A DNA stretch of 64,000 nucleotides from Pseudohongiella acticola (GTDB lineage: Bacteria > Pseudomonadota > Gammaproteobacteria > Pseudomonadales > Pseudohongiellaceae): NCBI RefSeq assembly GCF_001758195.1, contig NZ_MASR01000001.1, forward strand, positions 310,001-374,000, in the 5' to 3' direction. Position numbers and translations under genes: made by a program. Of this stretch, positions 9,733-19,783 are shown one piece after another. Under the pieces are notes generated by a model. It ran no database searches, was not told where the DNA came from, and saw only the letters and a program-made list of their open reading frames with translations. The stretch's first letter is position 1, and every line of letters starts with the position of its first letter.

Positions 9733-11136
9733 CTATGTTTTTAGAACAAAGAGCGCCATCGATTCTACATGGCCGGTGTGGGGAAACATGTCCATAACGC
9801 CTGCACTGATCAGCTCATAACCCTGACGCTGTAACTCTGCTGCATCTCTTGCCAGCGTTGCCGGGTTGCATGAGACGTACACAATTTTTTGCGGCAATAA
9901 TTCACGAATCCGGGCCACTATTTCGATGGCGCCAGAACGCGGTGGGTCCAGCAACAATTTGTTGTATACCGGTTTTGCCCAGGTTTCACTGTTGAAATCA
10001 GTGAACAGGTCGGCATCGTAGAAACGGGCATTGGTGATGCCGTTGCGTTGTGCATTCAGCGAAGCACGTTGAACCATGTCCGGACTGCCCTCGACACCGG
10101 TGACGGCTTTGCAGCGCAAGGCCAGTGCCAGCGTAAAATTGCCCAGGCCACAGAACAGGTCGAGCACATTATCCTCTGGCTGCAGGTCCAGCAGCTCCAG
10201 CGCCTGGTCTATCATCTGACGGTTGATACCGGCATTGACCTGGGTAAAGTCACCAGGCTGAAACTCCATGCTGATTGCCGGCACGGTGCCGTCGGGGCCG
10301 CCATCGCTTTGTGGCAGGTAGTAAAACAGAGCGCTGTCATTATCAGCTGGCCAGAATTTTTGCACCGTATCGGGACCGCCAGACTGTAAAAACCAGACAA
10401 TGCCATGGCTTTCGGCGAAGGCCCGCAGACGGCTCAGATCGGCCTCCGTCAAGGGGGTAAGATGACGCAGAATCAGAGCGACACTGAGTGCATCGGGCAG
10501 CTCTTCGGTAGGCACACAATGAGATTCGCCGACAGCCACCTCAATCTGCGGTATGTCACGGCAGGCATCAAGCGTCAATATAAGCGTGCGCAATGGGCTG
10601 ATCAGATCGGCAACCGGTTTCACCAGAACCGAACAGTGATGCATGTCGGTAATAAACGTATTGGCAGTTTCTCGAAAGCCCACCAGTACGTCTGCTTTTT
10701 TGTGCACGTAGCGAACAGCGAGTCGGGCTTTGCGCCGATAGTGCACCGTGTCTCCCGCCATTGCCGGCAGAATTGCAAAATCAGCAATGCCGCCGGTGTG
10801 TTTCAACTGATCTGTCAACACCTGTTGTTTGAGATCCAGCTGAGCTGACGATGCCAGATGCTGTAGCACACAACCACCACAGATGGCGGCGACCGCACAG
10901 GGCGGCTGTACGCGCTGTGATGACGCCAGCAGAACATCCTGCACCTTGAGTTCGTCGTACTGGCTGCGCTGGGATTTGTAGACGGCAGTTACCTGCTCCC
11001 CTGGCAGCGCGCCATCAACAAACGCAATTTTTCCGTCGATTCTGCCTACGCCCCGGCCTTCATGGCTGAGACGTTCTATATCAAGCGTTACCGCTTCAGC
11101 GGGCAGCTTTTGCCGCCGGCGTCGAGATTTTGTCAT
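9733..11136 (-). CDS. rlmD: 23S rRNA (uracil1939-C5)-methyltransferase RlmD
   Basis: 467 residues. Residues 10-70 form a TRAM domain (VTLDIERLSHEGRGVGRIDGKI). The [4Fe-4S] cysteines are Cys80, Cys86 and Cys89 (CAVAAICGGC), with a fourth in DMHHCSV. The SAM-binding core contains VLDLFCGLGNFTLALA, DPPRSGA and the nucleophile motif YVSCNPATLARD. RlmD forms m5U1939 in 23S rRNA. It is the first of the rlmD-relA-mazG unit; cysM ends 9 bases upstream, so the run may include cysM. Confidence 0.96.
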   Translation of the reverse strand: MTKSRRRRQKLPAEAVTLDIERLSHEGRGVGRIDGKIAFVDGALPGEQVTAVYKSQRSQYDELKVQDVLLASSQRVQPPCAVAAICGGCVLQHLASSAQLDLKQQVLTDQLKHTGGIADFAILPAMAGDTVHYRRKARLAVRYVHKKADVLVGFRETANTFITDMHHCSVLVKPVADLISPLRTLILTLDACRDIPQIEVAVGESHCVPTEELPDALSVALILRHLTPLTEADLSRLRAFAESHGIVWFLQSGGPDTVQKFWPADNDSALFYYLPQSDGGPDGTVPAISMEFQPGDFTQVNAGINRQMIDQALELLDLQPEDNVLDLFCGLGNFTLALALRCKAVTGVEGSPDMVQRASLNAQRNGITNARFYDADLFTDFNSETWAKPVYNKLLLDPPRSGAIEIVARIRELLPQKIVYVSCNPATLARDAAELQRQGYELISAGVMDMFPHTGHVESMALFVLKT

Positions 11137-11145
11137 AAGGTCAAC

Positions 11146-12087
11146 TCAGGAAAATACACCAGTGGAAAGGTAGCGATCACCGCGGTCACATATAATCGCA
11201 ACAATGACGGCGTTTTCGACTTCGCGGCTCAGTTGCAGCGCTCCAAATACTGAGCCACCGGAGGACACTCCACAAAAAATGCCTTCTGTTTTAGCCAGGG
11301 CTCGCATCGTATCTTCGGCATCGCTTTGTGCGATATCAATGATTCGATCGACGCGGGCAGGGTCAAAGATGCGTGGCAGGTACTCTTGCGGCCAGCGGCG
11401 AATGCCGGGGATCTTGGAGCCGTCCTGAGGCTGCAGGCCAATAATCTGAACGTCAGCGCTCTGCTCCTTGAGGTATCGCGAAACGCCCATGATTGTGCCG
11501 GTTGTTCCCATGGAGGCAACAAAGTGAGTGATGGAACCATGCGTGTCGCGCCAGATTTCGGGGCCGGTGCTCAAGTAGTGCGCTGAAGGGTTGTCAGAAT
11601 TGGCAAATTGGTCAAGAATTTTGCCTTTTCCCTCGCGCCCCATTTTATCCGCCAGGTCACGCGCACCCTCCATGCCTTCGGCGTCGCTGACCAGGACCAA
11701 CTGCGCGCCGTAGGCAGCCATTGAAGCCTTTCGCTCCTCGGACATTGTTTCCGGCATCACCAGTATCATGCGATAACCCTTGATCGCTGCCACCATCGCA
11801 AGAGCGATGCCGGTATTGCCGCTGGTTGCTTCAATAAGCGTGTCACCCGGTTTGATATCTCCCCGCAGCTCAGCCTGTCGGATCATATTAAACGCCGCTC
11901 GATCTTTGACCGAACCGGCCGGGTTGTCACCTTCCAGTTTGAGAAGAATGGTGTTGCTTGTATTACCCGCCAGACGTTGTAATCGCACCAGCGGTGTGTT
12001 GCCGATACGGCTGTCGATAGCAGGATAAGCGTCTGCGCGGGTGGTCGGGGAATTTTTGTTACTGGACTGACTCATGGATACAATCAT
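11146..12087 (-). CDS. cysM: Cysteine synthase B (O-acetylserine sulfhydrylase)
   Basis: 313 residues as drawn; an in-frame ATG at 12075 (MSQSSNK) is also possible and neither start has a clear Shine-Dalgarno. PLP-dependent enzyme making cysteine from O-acetylserine and sulfide or thiosulfate. The PLP lysine is in NPAGSVKDRAAF (Lys61), the phosphate-binding loop in ATSGNTGIALAM, and the ending GVSSGGSVFGAL and ICDRGDRYLSTGVF matches CysM, not CysK. It ends 9 bases before rlmD. Confidence 0.95.
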   Translation of the reverse strand: MIVSMSQSSNKNSPTTRADAYPAIDSRIGNTPLVRLQRLAGNTSNTILLKLEGDNPAGSVKDRAAFNMIRQAELRGDIKPGDTLIEATSGNTGIALAMVAAIKGYRMILVMPETMSEERKASMAAYGAQLVLVSDAEGMEGARDLADKMGREGKGKILDQFANSDNPSAHYLSTGPEIWRDTHGSITHFVASMGTTGTIMGVSRYLKEQSADVQIIGLQPQDGSKIPGIRRWPQEYLPRIFDPARVDRIIDIAQSDAEDTMRALAKTEGIFCGVSSGGSVFGALQLSREVENAVIVAIICDRGDRYLSTGVFS

Positions 12088-12164
12088 ACGGTTGCTGAAA
12101 GAGGCGCAATTTTACCCTGTATTGTGCTCTGGGGGTAGGATGCGCCGCCACACAGTTGGGCAGC

Positions 12165-12944
12165 TTAATGTGCTGTATTCGATTTGGCGGCAAACAGCGC
12201 GCGGCTAAGTAACGGTCTGTTTCCCAGGTGAGGCTGTAATGCCTGCCGCATCAGTCTTTTAGCCGCCCTGGCGACATCCGCCTGAAGGCCCTCAGTGCCA
12301 ATAATCTGGTCATTCGAGGTGTCTTCCTGGCCGTACCCGGCGTTGATAACGGCAGCAAACCCAAGCAAATCGGCACCGGCAAAACAGACGGGCGTCTGAT
12401 CAGCCATGGGTAGAGGGATGTGCTGGTAGCCATGTTCTGGGTTAAACAGGTATATCTGTTCTGACTGCAGTGTTTCTCCACTGACAGCATCAACCTGCAG
12501 ATCCCAGGCATAACCCAGTTCCTGTAGTAACCTGAATTCGAAGCGTCGCAGGCAGGTCTCCAGCGATCCCTGCTGCTGCAGACTGATCAACGCCTGTTGG
12601 TACAAGCGATAAATTGCCGGGTGTGCTTCCTGCATCTGCAACAAGCGCATCAATAACTCGTTCAGATACATGGCACTGAACAGGCGATTCGCCTCAAGAC
12701 GAAAGCCCGGCGCTGCGTGCTCTGCCTGGTTCAGTGCCAACAGCTCGCCGCGACCTGACAGGCTGACCAGCAATGGCTGGAAAGGTTGCAGCAATGTTCG
12801 TTTACGTGAGGCGGTACCGCGCACGCCCCGTGCGACTGCGCGTAGCAGACCGTAATCCAGCGTCAGCAGATCGATCAATGCGCTGGTGTCCCGGTAGGGC
12901 CGCGTGTGAAGAATGTAGGCTGGTTGCAGATCGATACGTTTCAC
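12165..12944 (-). CDS. recO: DNA repair protein RecO
   Basis: 259 residues. RecO works with RecR (and RecF) in loading RecA on SSB-coated gaps. The N-terminal OB-fold is recognisable: AYILHTRPYRDTSALIDLLTLDYGLLRAVARGVRG in separate segments, followed by LLQPFQPLL. The C-terminal helical domain includes LRRFEFRLLQELGYAWDL. No zinc cysteine cluster is visible, as in most proteobacterial RecO. It sits 76 bases after era in transcription order; in Pseudomonas it would be followed by pdxJ, which is absent here. Confidence 0.94.
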   Translation of the reverse strand: MKRIDLQPAYILHTRPYRDTSALIDLLTLDYGLLRAVARGVRGTASRKRTLLQPFQPLLVSLSGRGELLALNQAEHAAPGFRLEANRLFSAMYLNELLMRLLQMQEAHPAIYRLYQQALISLQQQGSLETCLRRFEFRLLQELGYAWDLQVDAVSGETLQSEQIYLFNPEHGYQHIPLPMADQTPVCFAGADLLGFAAVINAGYGQEDTSNDQIIGTEGLQADVARAAKRLMRQALQPHLGNRPLLSRALFAAKSNTAH

Positions 12945-13020
12945 AGCACCTGCCGGTTAGCATGAGAGGTTTGAGTCTCTGACAGTTATATCGAGCCAGT
13001 GGTCGACAAGACCAGGACCA

Positions 13021-13911
13021 TTAATTCAGACTTTGCAATGCGCGCTCGTCATCTGCCCAGCCTGATTTGACCTTAACCCAAAGGTTCAGCATTACCTTGC
13101 TATCGAAGGCATTTTCCATATCGAGCCGGGCAGATTTACCAATGGTTTTCAGTCGTTCGCCCTGATGACCAATGATGATCTGTTTCTGACCGGCTTTATC
13201 GACCAGAATCAGTCCATGGATGTGTAAGACGGCACCTTCCTGCGTGAATTTTTCAATTTCAACGCTAACTTCGTAAGGCAGTTCATCCCCAAGCTGTCGT
13301 GTGATTTTTTCACGAATCAGTTCGGCTGCCAGAAATCGCGAACTGCGATCGGTGACCTGGTCCTCAGGAAACATGAACGGGCCAGCCGGCAGATATTTTG
13401 CGACACAGTCCTCGACCGTGCTCATGTTGTGGCCGGTTAACACCGCCAACGGTATAACCTCGGAAAACTGCCGGCGAGCCGCCAATTTCTGTATATGTGG
13501 CAGCAGTCGCTCACGATTTTCGATCTGATCACACTTGTTTATCAACAGCAGCACGGGCACTTTGATATGTTCAAGTGCCTGCAGAACCATTTCATCTTCT
13601 TCATTAAATATCAGTCGTTCCACCATGAAAAGAACTACATCCACGTCTTTCAGAACTTCAGTGACAGTGGCATTCATGGCACGATTAAGTGCTTTCTTCT
13701 GGTTACTGTGCAGGCCCGGAGTATCAACATAAACGAACTGTGTGTTGCCTTCAGTTTTTATGCCGGTGATACGATGACGTGTTGTTTGCGGTTTTCGCGA
13801 GGTAATACTGATTTTTTGTTCCAATATGTGATTGAGCAATGTCGATTTGCCGACATTGGGGCGCCCTACAATTGCAACGAACCCGCAACGGGTATCTTCA
13901 TGCTCAGCCAT
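13021..13911 (-). CDS. era: GTPase Era
   Basis: 296 residues. Era binds the 3' end of 16S rRNA in 30S assembly. GTPase motifs are [12 protein letters not shown] (G1), VDTPGLHSN (G3) and INKCDQIEN (G4); the C-terminal KH domain contains [21 protein letters not shown]. It is followed by recO and preceded by rnc (39-base gap), the classical lepA-lepB-rnc-era-recO order. Confidence 0.97.
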   Translation of the reverse strand: MAEHEDTRCGFVAIVGRPNVGKSTLLNHILEQKISITSRKPQTTRHRITGIKTEGNTQFVYVDTPGLHSNQKKALNRAMNATVTEVLKDVDVVLFMVERLIFNEEDEMVLQALEHIKVPVLLLINKCDQIENRERLLPHIQKLAARRQFSEVIPLAVLTGHNMSTVEDCVAKYLPAGPFMFPEDQVTDRSSRFLAAELIREKITRQLGDELPYEVSVEIEKFTQEGAVLHIHGLILVDKAGQKQIIIGHQGERLKTIGKSARLDMENAFDSKVMLNLWVKVKSGWADDERALQSLN

Positions 13912-13950
13912 TATCAGCCATTGCCTCTGGTTTGCGATTTGTGTTGTGTG

Positions 13951-14661
13951 CTATTCACCGGTCTTACCCTGAGTCTGTTTTTCCTGAAGCAGCACCAGCG
14001 CCTGTTTTGCCGCCTGTTGCTCCGCCAGTCGCCTTGAACGGCCGGTGCCGCGGGTTTTCTTCGTTAGCAGGGCTATGCTGCAAGACACGTCGAACTCCTG
14101 ATCGTGTTCTTCGCCCCGTACCGCAACAACCTGATAATCCGGTACCGGAAGTGCGGCAGCCTGTAGCAGTTCCTGCAGTCGTGTTTTGGGGTCCTTGCTA
14201 GCGCCATCAGTCGGATCGTGTTGTAAGCGACTCTTCAGAAGCTTCAGGATACACCCGCGACAGGCATCAGTACCACCGTCCAGATAGATTGCACCCAGCA
14301 TGGCTTCCAGCGCGTCACATAGAATAGAGTCGCGCTCATGACCGCCACTTTTGCGCTCGCCCTGCCCTAGCACCAGCAATTCTCCCAGGCTCAGAGACCG
14401 TGCAAGTGTTGACAGGGTTTCCCGATTGACCAATGCAGCCCGCAGTTGACTGAGGTCGCCTTCAGGTGCGTCAGGATACAATTGGTACAGTGCTTCGGCG
14501 ACAATAAACCCCAACACGGCATCGCCCAGGAATTCGAGGCGCTGATTGTGATGCTTTTCGGCACTCCGATGCGTCATGGCGAGCATCAGCAGGGAAATAT
14601 CATCAAAGCGATAGCCCAGTTTGGCCTGAAGTTCCGATAGTGCCTGGTTTGAAATTCGCAT
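13951..14661 (-). CDS. rnc: Ribonuclease III
   Basis: 236 residues from the ATG at 14661 (MRISNQALSEL); another ATG four codons upstream (14673) is in frame, but the shorter form matches the family N-terminus, and GGTGGGGA lies just ahead. RNase III cleaves double-stranded RNA in rRNA and mRNA processing. The catalytic signature is RLEFLGDAVLGFIVAE, with the second acidic cluster in CDALEAMLGAIYLDGG. The C-terminal dsRNA-binding domain has KTRLQELLQ and GTGRSRRLAEQQAAKQAL. Confidence 0.96.
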   Translation of the reverse strand: MRISNQALSELQAKLGYRFDDISLLMLAMTHRSAEKHHNQRLEFLGDAVLGFIVAEALYQLYPDAPEGDLSQLRAALVNRETLSTLARSLSLGELLVLGQGERKSGGHERDSILCDALEAMLGAIYLDGGTDACRGCILKLLKSRLQHDPTDGASKDPKTRLQELLQAAALPVPDYQVVAVRGEEHDQEFDVSCSIALLTKKTRGTGRSRRLAEQQAAKQALVLLQEKQTQGKTGE

Positions 14662-14708
14662 TGTCCCCACCATGTCATCAATATCGATAACAGGATTGGT
14701 GTCGCCGA

Positions 14709-15482
14709 TCAGTAAATTCGCTGATTGCGGCTGAATGTCGGAAGGTTAAGGCCGGGGTCTTTATGCATCCAGATGGCAAACGCTTTACCAACGATGTTTT
14801 CTTCCGGCACCGGGCCCCAGACCCGGCTGTCCGCGCTGTTGTCGCGATTATCACCCATCATGAAATAGTGACCCGGTGGCACCACCCAGCTGGTTCTGCC
14901 ACCGCCGCGACCGCCCTGCGTGATGATTTGCGCGCGGTGTGGAATGTCACCCAGAGTTTCATTAAAGACAACACCCGAACGCATGCCACCAGCAGTTTCG
15001 ACGGAAATCTCGTCAACAATATCGATATCGACCAGGTCGCCATTGACCCGCAGAACCTTGTTTTCGTACTCAATGGTATCGCCTGGCAAACCCACCACGC
15101 GCTTGATGAAATATGACTCATCATGGGGCGGTATGAACACCATGACTTCGCCACGCTCCGGTTCATTGTTGGCAACAATTTTAGTGCCAAGCACGGGCAG
15201 TCGCAGGCCATAGTGGTATTTGTTGACGAGGATAAAATCGCCCACTTCCAGTGTCGGGATCATGGAACCTGACGGAATCTGGAAGGGCTCAACCAGAAAA
15301 GAGCGCAGCATCAGGACAATAAAGAGGACCGGGAAAAAAGACTTGGCATATTCGACAACAACCGGCTCTTCAGTTTTTTCGGCCTCTTTGCGGGCCTTGG
15401 CAAACAACAGGGCATCGAGCAACCAGATAAAGCCACAAATCGCGACCAGTATAACGAGGACCAGCGAAAAATCGATATCCAT
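14709..15482 (-). CDS. lepB: Signal peptidase I
   Basis: 257 residues. LepB cleaves signal peptides of exported proteins at the periplasmic face. Two N-terminal membrane helices (about 6-27 and 47-63) precede the catalytic Ser73 in QIPSGSMIPTLEVGD and Lys127 in SYFIKRVVGLPGD; MMGDNRDNSADSR is the conserved box E. It is shorter than the E. coli protein (324 aa). It lies between lepA (13-base gap) and rnc. Confidence 0.97.
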   Translation of the reverse strand: MDIDFSLVLVILVAICGFIWLLDALLFAKARKEAEKTEEPVVVEYAKSFFPVLFIVLMLRSFLVEPFQIPSGSMIPTLEVGDFILVNKYHYGLRLPVLGTKIVANNEPERGEVMVFIPPHDESYFIKRVVGLPGDTIEYENKVLRVNGDLVDIDIVDEISVETAGGMRSGVVFNETLGDIPHRAQIITQGGRGGGRTSWVVPPGHYFMMGDNRDNSADSRVWGPVPEENIVGKAFAIWMHKDPGLNLPTFSRNQRIY

Positions 15483-15495
15483 TACCTGTTCATCC

Positions 15496-17295
15496 TTAAC
15501 TATCCACTTTAAGTACGGCGAGGAACGCTTCCTGCGGGACCTCTACGTTACCCACTTGTTTCATGCGTTTTTTGCCGGCCTTCTGTTTCTCCAACAACTT
15601 CTTCTTTCGTGTTATATCACCGCCGTAGCATTTGGCGGTAACATTCTTACGCAATGCCTTGACGGTCTGTCGTGCCACAATCTGCCCGCCGATAGCTGCC
15701 TGAATGGCAACATCAAACATCTGCCGGGGGATCAACTCCTTCATTTTTTCTACCAGCGATCGCCCTTTGCTTTGTGCCTGGTCGCGATGCACGATCAGGG
15801 CTAACGCATCCACCCGGTCGCCATTGATCAACACGTCGAGACGCACCAGGCCAGCGGTCTGAAACCGGATAAAATGGTAGTCGAGTGAGGCATATCCACG
15901 ACTGGCTGATTTCAGTTTGTCAAAGAAATCCATGACCACTTCAGCCATTGGCAATTCATAACTCAGTGATACCTGGTTGCCGATAAACTGCATATCACGC
16001 TGTACACCGCGACGGGCAACACACAGATTGATGATGTTGCCGAGGTATTCCTGAGGCACCAGCATACTGGCAAGTACGATTGGCTCGCGGGTTTCGATAA
16101 TGGAGGCCACCGGCGGCAAAGATGACGGGCTTTCAACACGCCGAACTTCGTCATTGCGCATGACAACTTCGTATACCACCGTCGGGGCGGTGGTAATCAG
16201 ATCAATGTCATATTCGCGTTCGAGTCGCTCCTGAATGATTTCCATGTGCAGCATGCCCAGGAAACCGCAGCGGAAACCGAAGCCCAGCGCATCCGAACTT
16301 TCAGGTTCATAGAACAATGAGGCATCGTTCAGCGTCAGTTTTGCCAGCGCATCCCGGAAGTCTTCAAAGTCGTCCGCTGATACCGGGTACAATCCGGCAT
16401 AAACCTGCGGTTGAATGCGACGAAAGCCTGGCAGCATAGGTGCGTCCGGCGTAGAGGCAAGGGTAATTGTATCGCCTACCGGGGCGCCCTGAATCTCCTT
16501 GATACCGGCGATGATGTAGCCGACCTCGCCCGCCTGTAGCATGGGCATGTCATGGCGTTTGGGGTCAAAATAACCGACATGATCAACCAGGTGGGCTTTG
16601 CCGATGGTCTTGGTGATGATCTTGTCACCTTTCTTCAGCGTCCCCTGTTTGACTCGTACCAGAGACACGACGCCAAGGTAATTGTCGAACCAGGAATCAA
16701 TGATCAGAGCCTGAAGCGGCGCATCTCGATCACCCGCCGGCGGCGGTACCAGCCGGACAAGTTCTTCCAGGATATCGGTGATGCCCATACCGGTTTTGGC
16801 ACTGGCACTGACCGCAGCAGACGCATCGATACCAATGATTTCCTCAATTTCCTTGCGCACCTTGTCTGGGTCCGCCTGCGGCAGATCCATCTTGTTAAGC
16901 ACCGGAATGACTTCAAGACCCTGCTCGATGGCGGTATAACAGGTGGCAACTGACTGAGCTTCCACACCTTGACCGGCATCCACGACCAGCAATGCACCTT
17001 CGCAGGCGGCAAGAGAGCGTGATACCTCATAGGAAAAGTCGACGTGACCGGGCGTATCAATAAAATTAAGTTGATACCGCTGCCCGTCCTGAGCGTCGTA
17101 AAACAGAGTGACGCTTTGTGCTTTGATCGTGATGCCGCGCTCGCGTTCGATATCGAGGGAGTCCAATACCTGCTGCGCCATCTCACGCTGAGTCAGCCCA
17201 CCACAATGTTGAATGAAGCGGTCTGCCAGGGTGGATTTACCGTGGTCAATGTGCGCGATAATGGAAAAGTTGCGGATGCGGCTTAAATCAGTCAC
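15496..17295 (-). CDS. lepA: Elongation factor 4 (LepA)
   Basis: 599 residues, the standard length. Ribosomal translocase-like GTPase: G1 [23 protein letters not shown]3 DTPGHVDF, G4 NKMDLPQ. The unique C-terminal LepA domain ends near [20 protein letters not shown]. It is the first gene of lepA-lepB-rnc-era and follows mucD by 96 bases, which contain no clear terminator. Confidence 0.98.
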   Translation of the reverse strand: MTDLSRIRNFSIIAHIDHGKSTLADRFIQHCGGLTQREMAQQVLDSLDIERERGITIKAQSVTLFYDAQDGQRYQLNFIDTPGHVDFSYEVSRSLAACEGALLVVDAGQGVEAQSVATCYTAIEQGLEVIPVLNKMDLPQADPDKVRKEIEEIIGIDASAAVSASAKTGMGITDILEELVRLVPPPAGDRDAPLQALIIDSWFDNYLGVVSLVRVKQGTLKKGDKIITKTIGKAHLVDHVGYFDPKRHDMPMLQAGEVGYIIAGIKEIQGAPVGDTITLASTPDAPMLPGFRRIQPQVYAGLYPVSADDFEDFRDALAKLTLNDASLFYEPESSDALGFGFRCGFLGMLHMEIIQERLEREYDIDLITTAPTVVYEVVMRNDEVRRVESPSSLPPVASIIETREPIVLASMLVPQEYLGNIINLCVARRGVQRDMQFIGNQVSLSYELPMAEVVMDFFDKLKSASRGYASLDYHFIRFQTAGLVRLDVLINGDRVDALALIVHRDQAQSKGRSLVEKMKELIPRQMFDVAIQAAIGGQIVARQTVKALRKNVTAKCYGGDITRKKKLLEKQKAGKKRMKQVGNVEVPQEAFLAVLKVDS

Positions 17296-17391
17296 GTAAG
17301 AAAATCACCAGTCAATCGAGAGGCGCCAAGTCTACATGATCTGCTGTGTCCTGTCAGGAGGTTTCGCGCAGGACAACAGCAGAAACCGGGC

Positions 17392-18789
17392 TCAGAGTAG
17401 CTCAACCACGAGAGTGGTACCGCGGCCATCACGGACAACCCTGACCGGGACAAAGCCGTTTTCGGGCAGTGATTCCATGACCCGGTTGAAATCGGCGACG
17501 TTGCGCACCGGTTGATGGTTGAGCGCGACAATGGCGTCACCTGTTGCCAGCCCTGCCCTTCGGCCGGGACCATCGCGTAACTGCTCAATCTGCACGCCTC
17601 CCTGAGCCAGAGCCGGCACTTCGCCCTGTAAGCCAGGGTCGAGCTCACCGACGCTGAGTGCCAGGCTGTTACCGCGAGGGGCGGCCGGTCTTTCTCCACC
17701 AAAGGCCTGGTCGCTACCAGGCAGAGCTCCCACAACCACCGGCAGCTCTAGCGTGTCCCCGTCTCGCATGATGGTCAGGTCAGCCGATGACCCTGGTCTG
17801 ATCTGACCGACATAAAACGGCAATTGCGAAGACTGTTCGATGGTAATGCCATTAAACGCCAGAATAATATCGTTGTTCTGCACGCCGGCTTCCTCAGCCG
17901 GGCTACCGGGTTGCACTTCATCGACGAAGGCGCCATACGGCCTGGGCATGTTGAATGCCATCGACAGAGCATGATCAACATCCTTGATCAGCACGCCCAG
18001 CAGACCACGGCTGACAGATCCGCTCTCGCGCAGCTGCTCGAGCACATTGAGCGCCATATTGCTGGGAATGGCGAAGGAAATACCGTTAGAACCGCCAGTG
18101 CTGCTCAGGATCTGGGAATTGATGCCAATAACCTTGCCTTCAAGATTGAATAGTGGGCCGCCGGAATTGCCCTGATTGATAGCAACATCGGTCTGGATAA
18201 ACGACACATAGTTGGCGGGCCCGCGGGACGGTACATTACGTGATTTTGCGCTGACAATACCCGCCGCTGCGGAAAATTCCAGGCCAAACGGCGAACCAAT
18301 CGCCAGTACCCATTCCCCCACTCTCACTTCTTCCGAGTCGCCAAAGCTTACCGAGCGCAAGCCTTCTGCATCGATCTTGATCAATGCAACGTCAGACAGT
18401 TCATCGGTGCCAATAATCTCGGCGGTATACTCCCGCCTGTCGGTCAGCGTCACAGTGATCGAGTCGGCGTTGGCGACAACGTGATGATTGGTAATGATAT
18501 AACCGTCACTGCTCATGACAAAGCCGGATCCCACGCCACCGCGGGGACGCCCGGGCATCGCTTCCGGATCCATGGGAGGCGCACCGTCAGGGCGCAACTG
18601 ACGCAACAATTCTTCGATATCCCGCTGTTCGGCGCCGGATCGCTGCGGCGCCTGCTGGCGTGTGGTGATATTGACGATTGAAACCGAGTTCTCAGCCACC
18701 AGAGACGCAAAATCCGGCAGGTTGGCGCTGGCCTGCAGACTTACTGTGGCTGTCAGCAACAGCACGGACAACATCAACAACTTTCTCAT
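17392..18789 (-). CDS. mucD: Periplasmic serine protease MucD (DegP/HtrA family)
   Basis: 465 residues. The N-terminus is a signal peptide cleaved after about residue 22 (LLLTATVSLQASA). Catalytic triad: His103 (ITNHHVV), Asp133 (SDVALIK) and Ser209 (GNSGGPL). Two PDZ domains follow, from about residue 255 and 360. MucD degrades misfolded envelope proteins and in Pseudomonas keeps AlgU activity low. It lies downstream of mucA but is separated from it by a terminator and carries its own sigma70-type promoter. GGGAG lies before the ATG. Confidence 0.94.
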   Translation of the reverse strand: MRKLLMLSVLLLTATVSLQASANLPDFASLVAENSVSIVNITTRQQAPQRSGAEQRDIEELLRQLRPDGAPPMDPEAMPGRPRGGVGSGFVMSSDGYIITNHHVVANADSITVTLTDRREYTAEIIGTDELSDVALIKIDAEGLRSVSFGDSEEVRVGEWVLAIGSPFGLEFSAAAGIVSAKSRNVPSRGPANYVSFIQTDVAINQGNSGGPLFNLEGKVIGINSQILSSTGGSNGISFAIPSNMALNVLEQLRESGSVSRGLLGVLIKDVDHALSMAFNMPRPYGAFVDEVQPGSPAEEAGVQNNDIILAFNGITIEQSSQLPFYVGQIRPGSSADLTIMRDGDTLELPVVVGALPGSDQAFGGERPAAPRGNSLALSVGELDPGLQGEVPALAQGGVQIEQLRDGPGRRAGLATGDAIVALNHQPVRNVADFNRVMESLPENGFVPVRVVRDGRGTTLVVELL

Positions 18790-18854
18790 CTATAAACTCC
18801 CGTTACAGCCCTGGCCGCGTCTTTCCGGCCAGCACCAGACAACAATCTAGTGCA

Positions 18855-18883
18855 AACATACCGCGTTGCGCGCACAGGTTCAA
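18855..18883 (-). promoter_or_regulatory. Sigma70-type promoter for mucD
   Basis: On the minus strand TTGAAC (18883-18878), a 17-base spacer and TATGTT (18860-18855). It lies 66 bases upstream of the mucD start and just downstream of the mucA terminator, so it probably makes mucD expression independent of sigma-E. Inferred from consensus only. Confidence 0.6.
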
Positions 18884-18903
18884 CGCACAAAACCAGCCGT
18901 ACA

Positions 18904-18968
18904 CAAAAAAGCCCCGGCCAGTCTCCGGTTCAGGCGATTGCCAATAAACCAGAGACCCGATCAGGGCT
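18904..18968 (-). terminator. Intrinsic terminator after mucA
   Basis: On the minus strand, outer arms AGCCC/GGGCT (18968-18964 and 18914-18910), an inner stem GTCTC/GAGAC and GGTT/AACC, followed by a run of T at 18909-18904. The hairpin is long and has an internal loop. It begins about 40 bases after the mucA stop and separates mucA from mucD. Confidence 0.65.
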
Positions 18969-19006
18969 GCTTTGTATTTCAGTTAAGGTATTCAGTTCAG
19001 CTTCGT

Positions 19007-19666
19007 TTATCGCTGCTGTGGCTCGCGTTCGACCTCCTGCAGCAACTCTCTGTCAGACACAGGGCGCAATTGCGGGGAATCCAGCAGAACATTGTAAGGT
19101 ACTGACTGTGACTCAATTCGTGCCGGAATGGTCACACTGCGAATATAATCATTCAGACGCTGTTGCGCATCGGCATCCACCGCCAATTGCTGGTTGTCGT
19201 TGCCAGAAACACTATCAGACGCGACTGTCGGCATTGCATCTCCCGCCCCGGGGCCCTGCAGCACAGCCTGCATGCCAATGAATACCGCAAATGTCACCGA
19301 CGCCGCTACTGCGAACCGGGTCGCGTTACGCGCCCAGCCTGTCAGACCGGAACCCTGTGTCGACGCTTGCTGAGAATAGTCGGAAGACAACGGACCGTCC
19401 TGCACCAATGACGCCTCAATACCATCCATCACCCGGCTGCTAAAATCAGGTGATAAGGCTGAGCGTAGCGGATCGGGCTGCATGGCCGCGCGGACAAGAC
19501 CAAAACGCTCCCACTCTGCCAGCAATTGCGGTTTCTGCTCGATACGCTTTAGCAGACGCCGCAGTTCAAAATCACTAAGCTCATTGTCCATCAGGGCCGA
19601 CAGGGCCTCGCGGTCGAGCAGATCTTCTGAACCCGATTCATTGTGCTGTGTGTCGTTATGCTTCAT
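19007..19666 (-). CDS. mucA: Sigma-E anti-sigma factor MucA/RseA
   Basis: 219 residues from the ATG at 19666, which has GAGGTG upstream; longer in-frame starts lack a well-spaced site. The N-terminal domain (LDREALSALMDNELSDFELRRLLKRI) is the sigma-binding RseA/MucA fold; one membrane helix lies at about 119-137 (TRFAVAASVTFAVFIGMQAV). The periplasmic part is about 80 residues. It would hold sigma-E at the membrane until regulated proteolysis. rpoE is 117 bases upstream. No mucB/rseB follows: the gene ends before a terminator and then mucD. Confidence 0.9.
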   Translation of the reverse strand: MKHNDTQHNESGSEDLLDREALSALMDNELSDFELRRLLKRIEQKPQLLAEWERFGLVRAAMQPDPLRSALSPDFSSRVMDGIEASLVQDGPLSSDYSQQASTQGSGLTGWARNATRFAVAASVTFAVFIGMQAVLQGPGAGDAMPTVASDSVSGNDNQQLAVDADAQQRLNDYIRSVTIPARIESQSVPYNVLLDSPQLRPVSDRELLQEVEREPQQR

Positions 19667-19783
19667 GCAAAAGCCCACCTCGCCAATTTTTGCCATATTC
19701 CTAAGACCACAATCCCTTCGATGAGTTCCCAATAAAACCCGAAATCTGTCAAAAATCTGACCAAAATTATAAAGTCTTTGTAT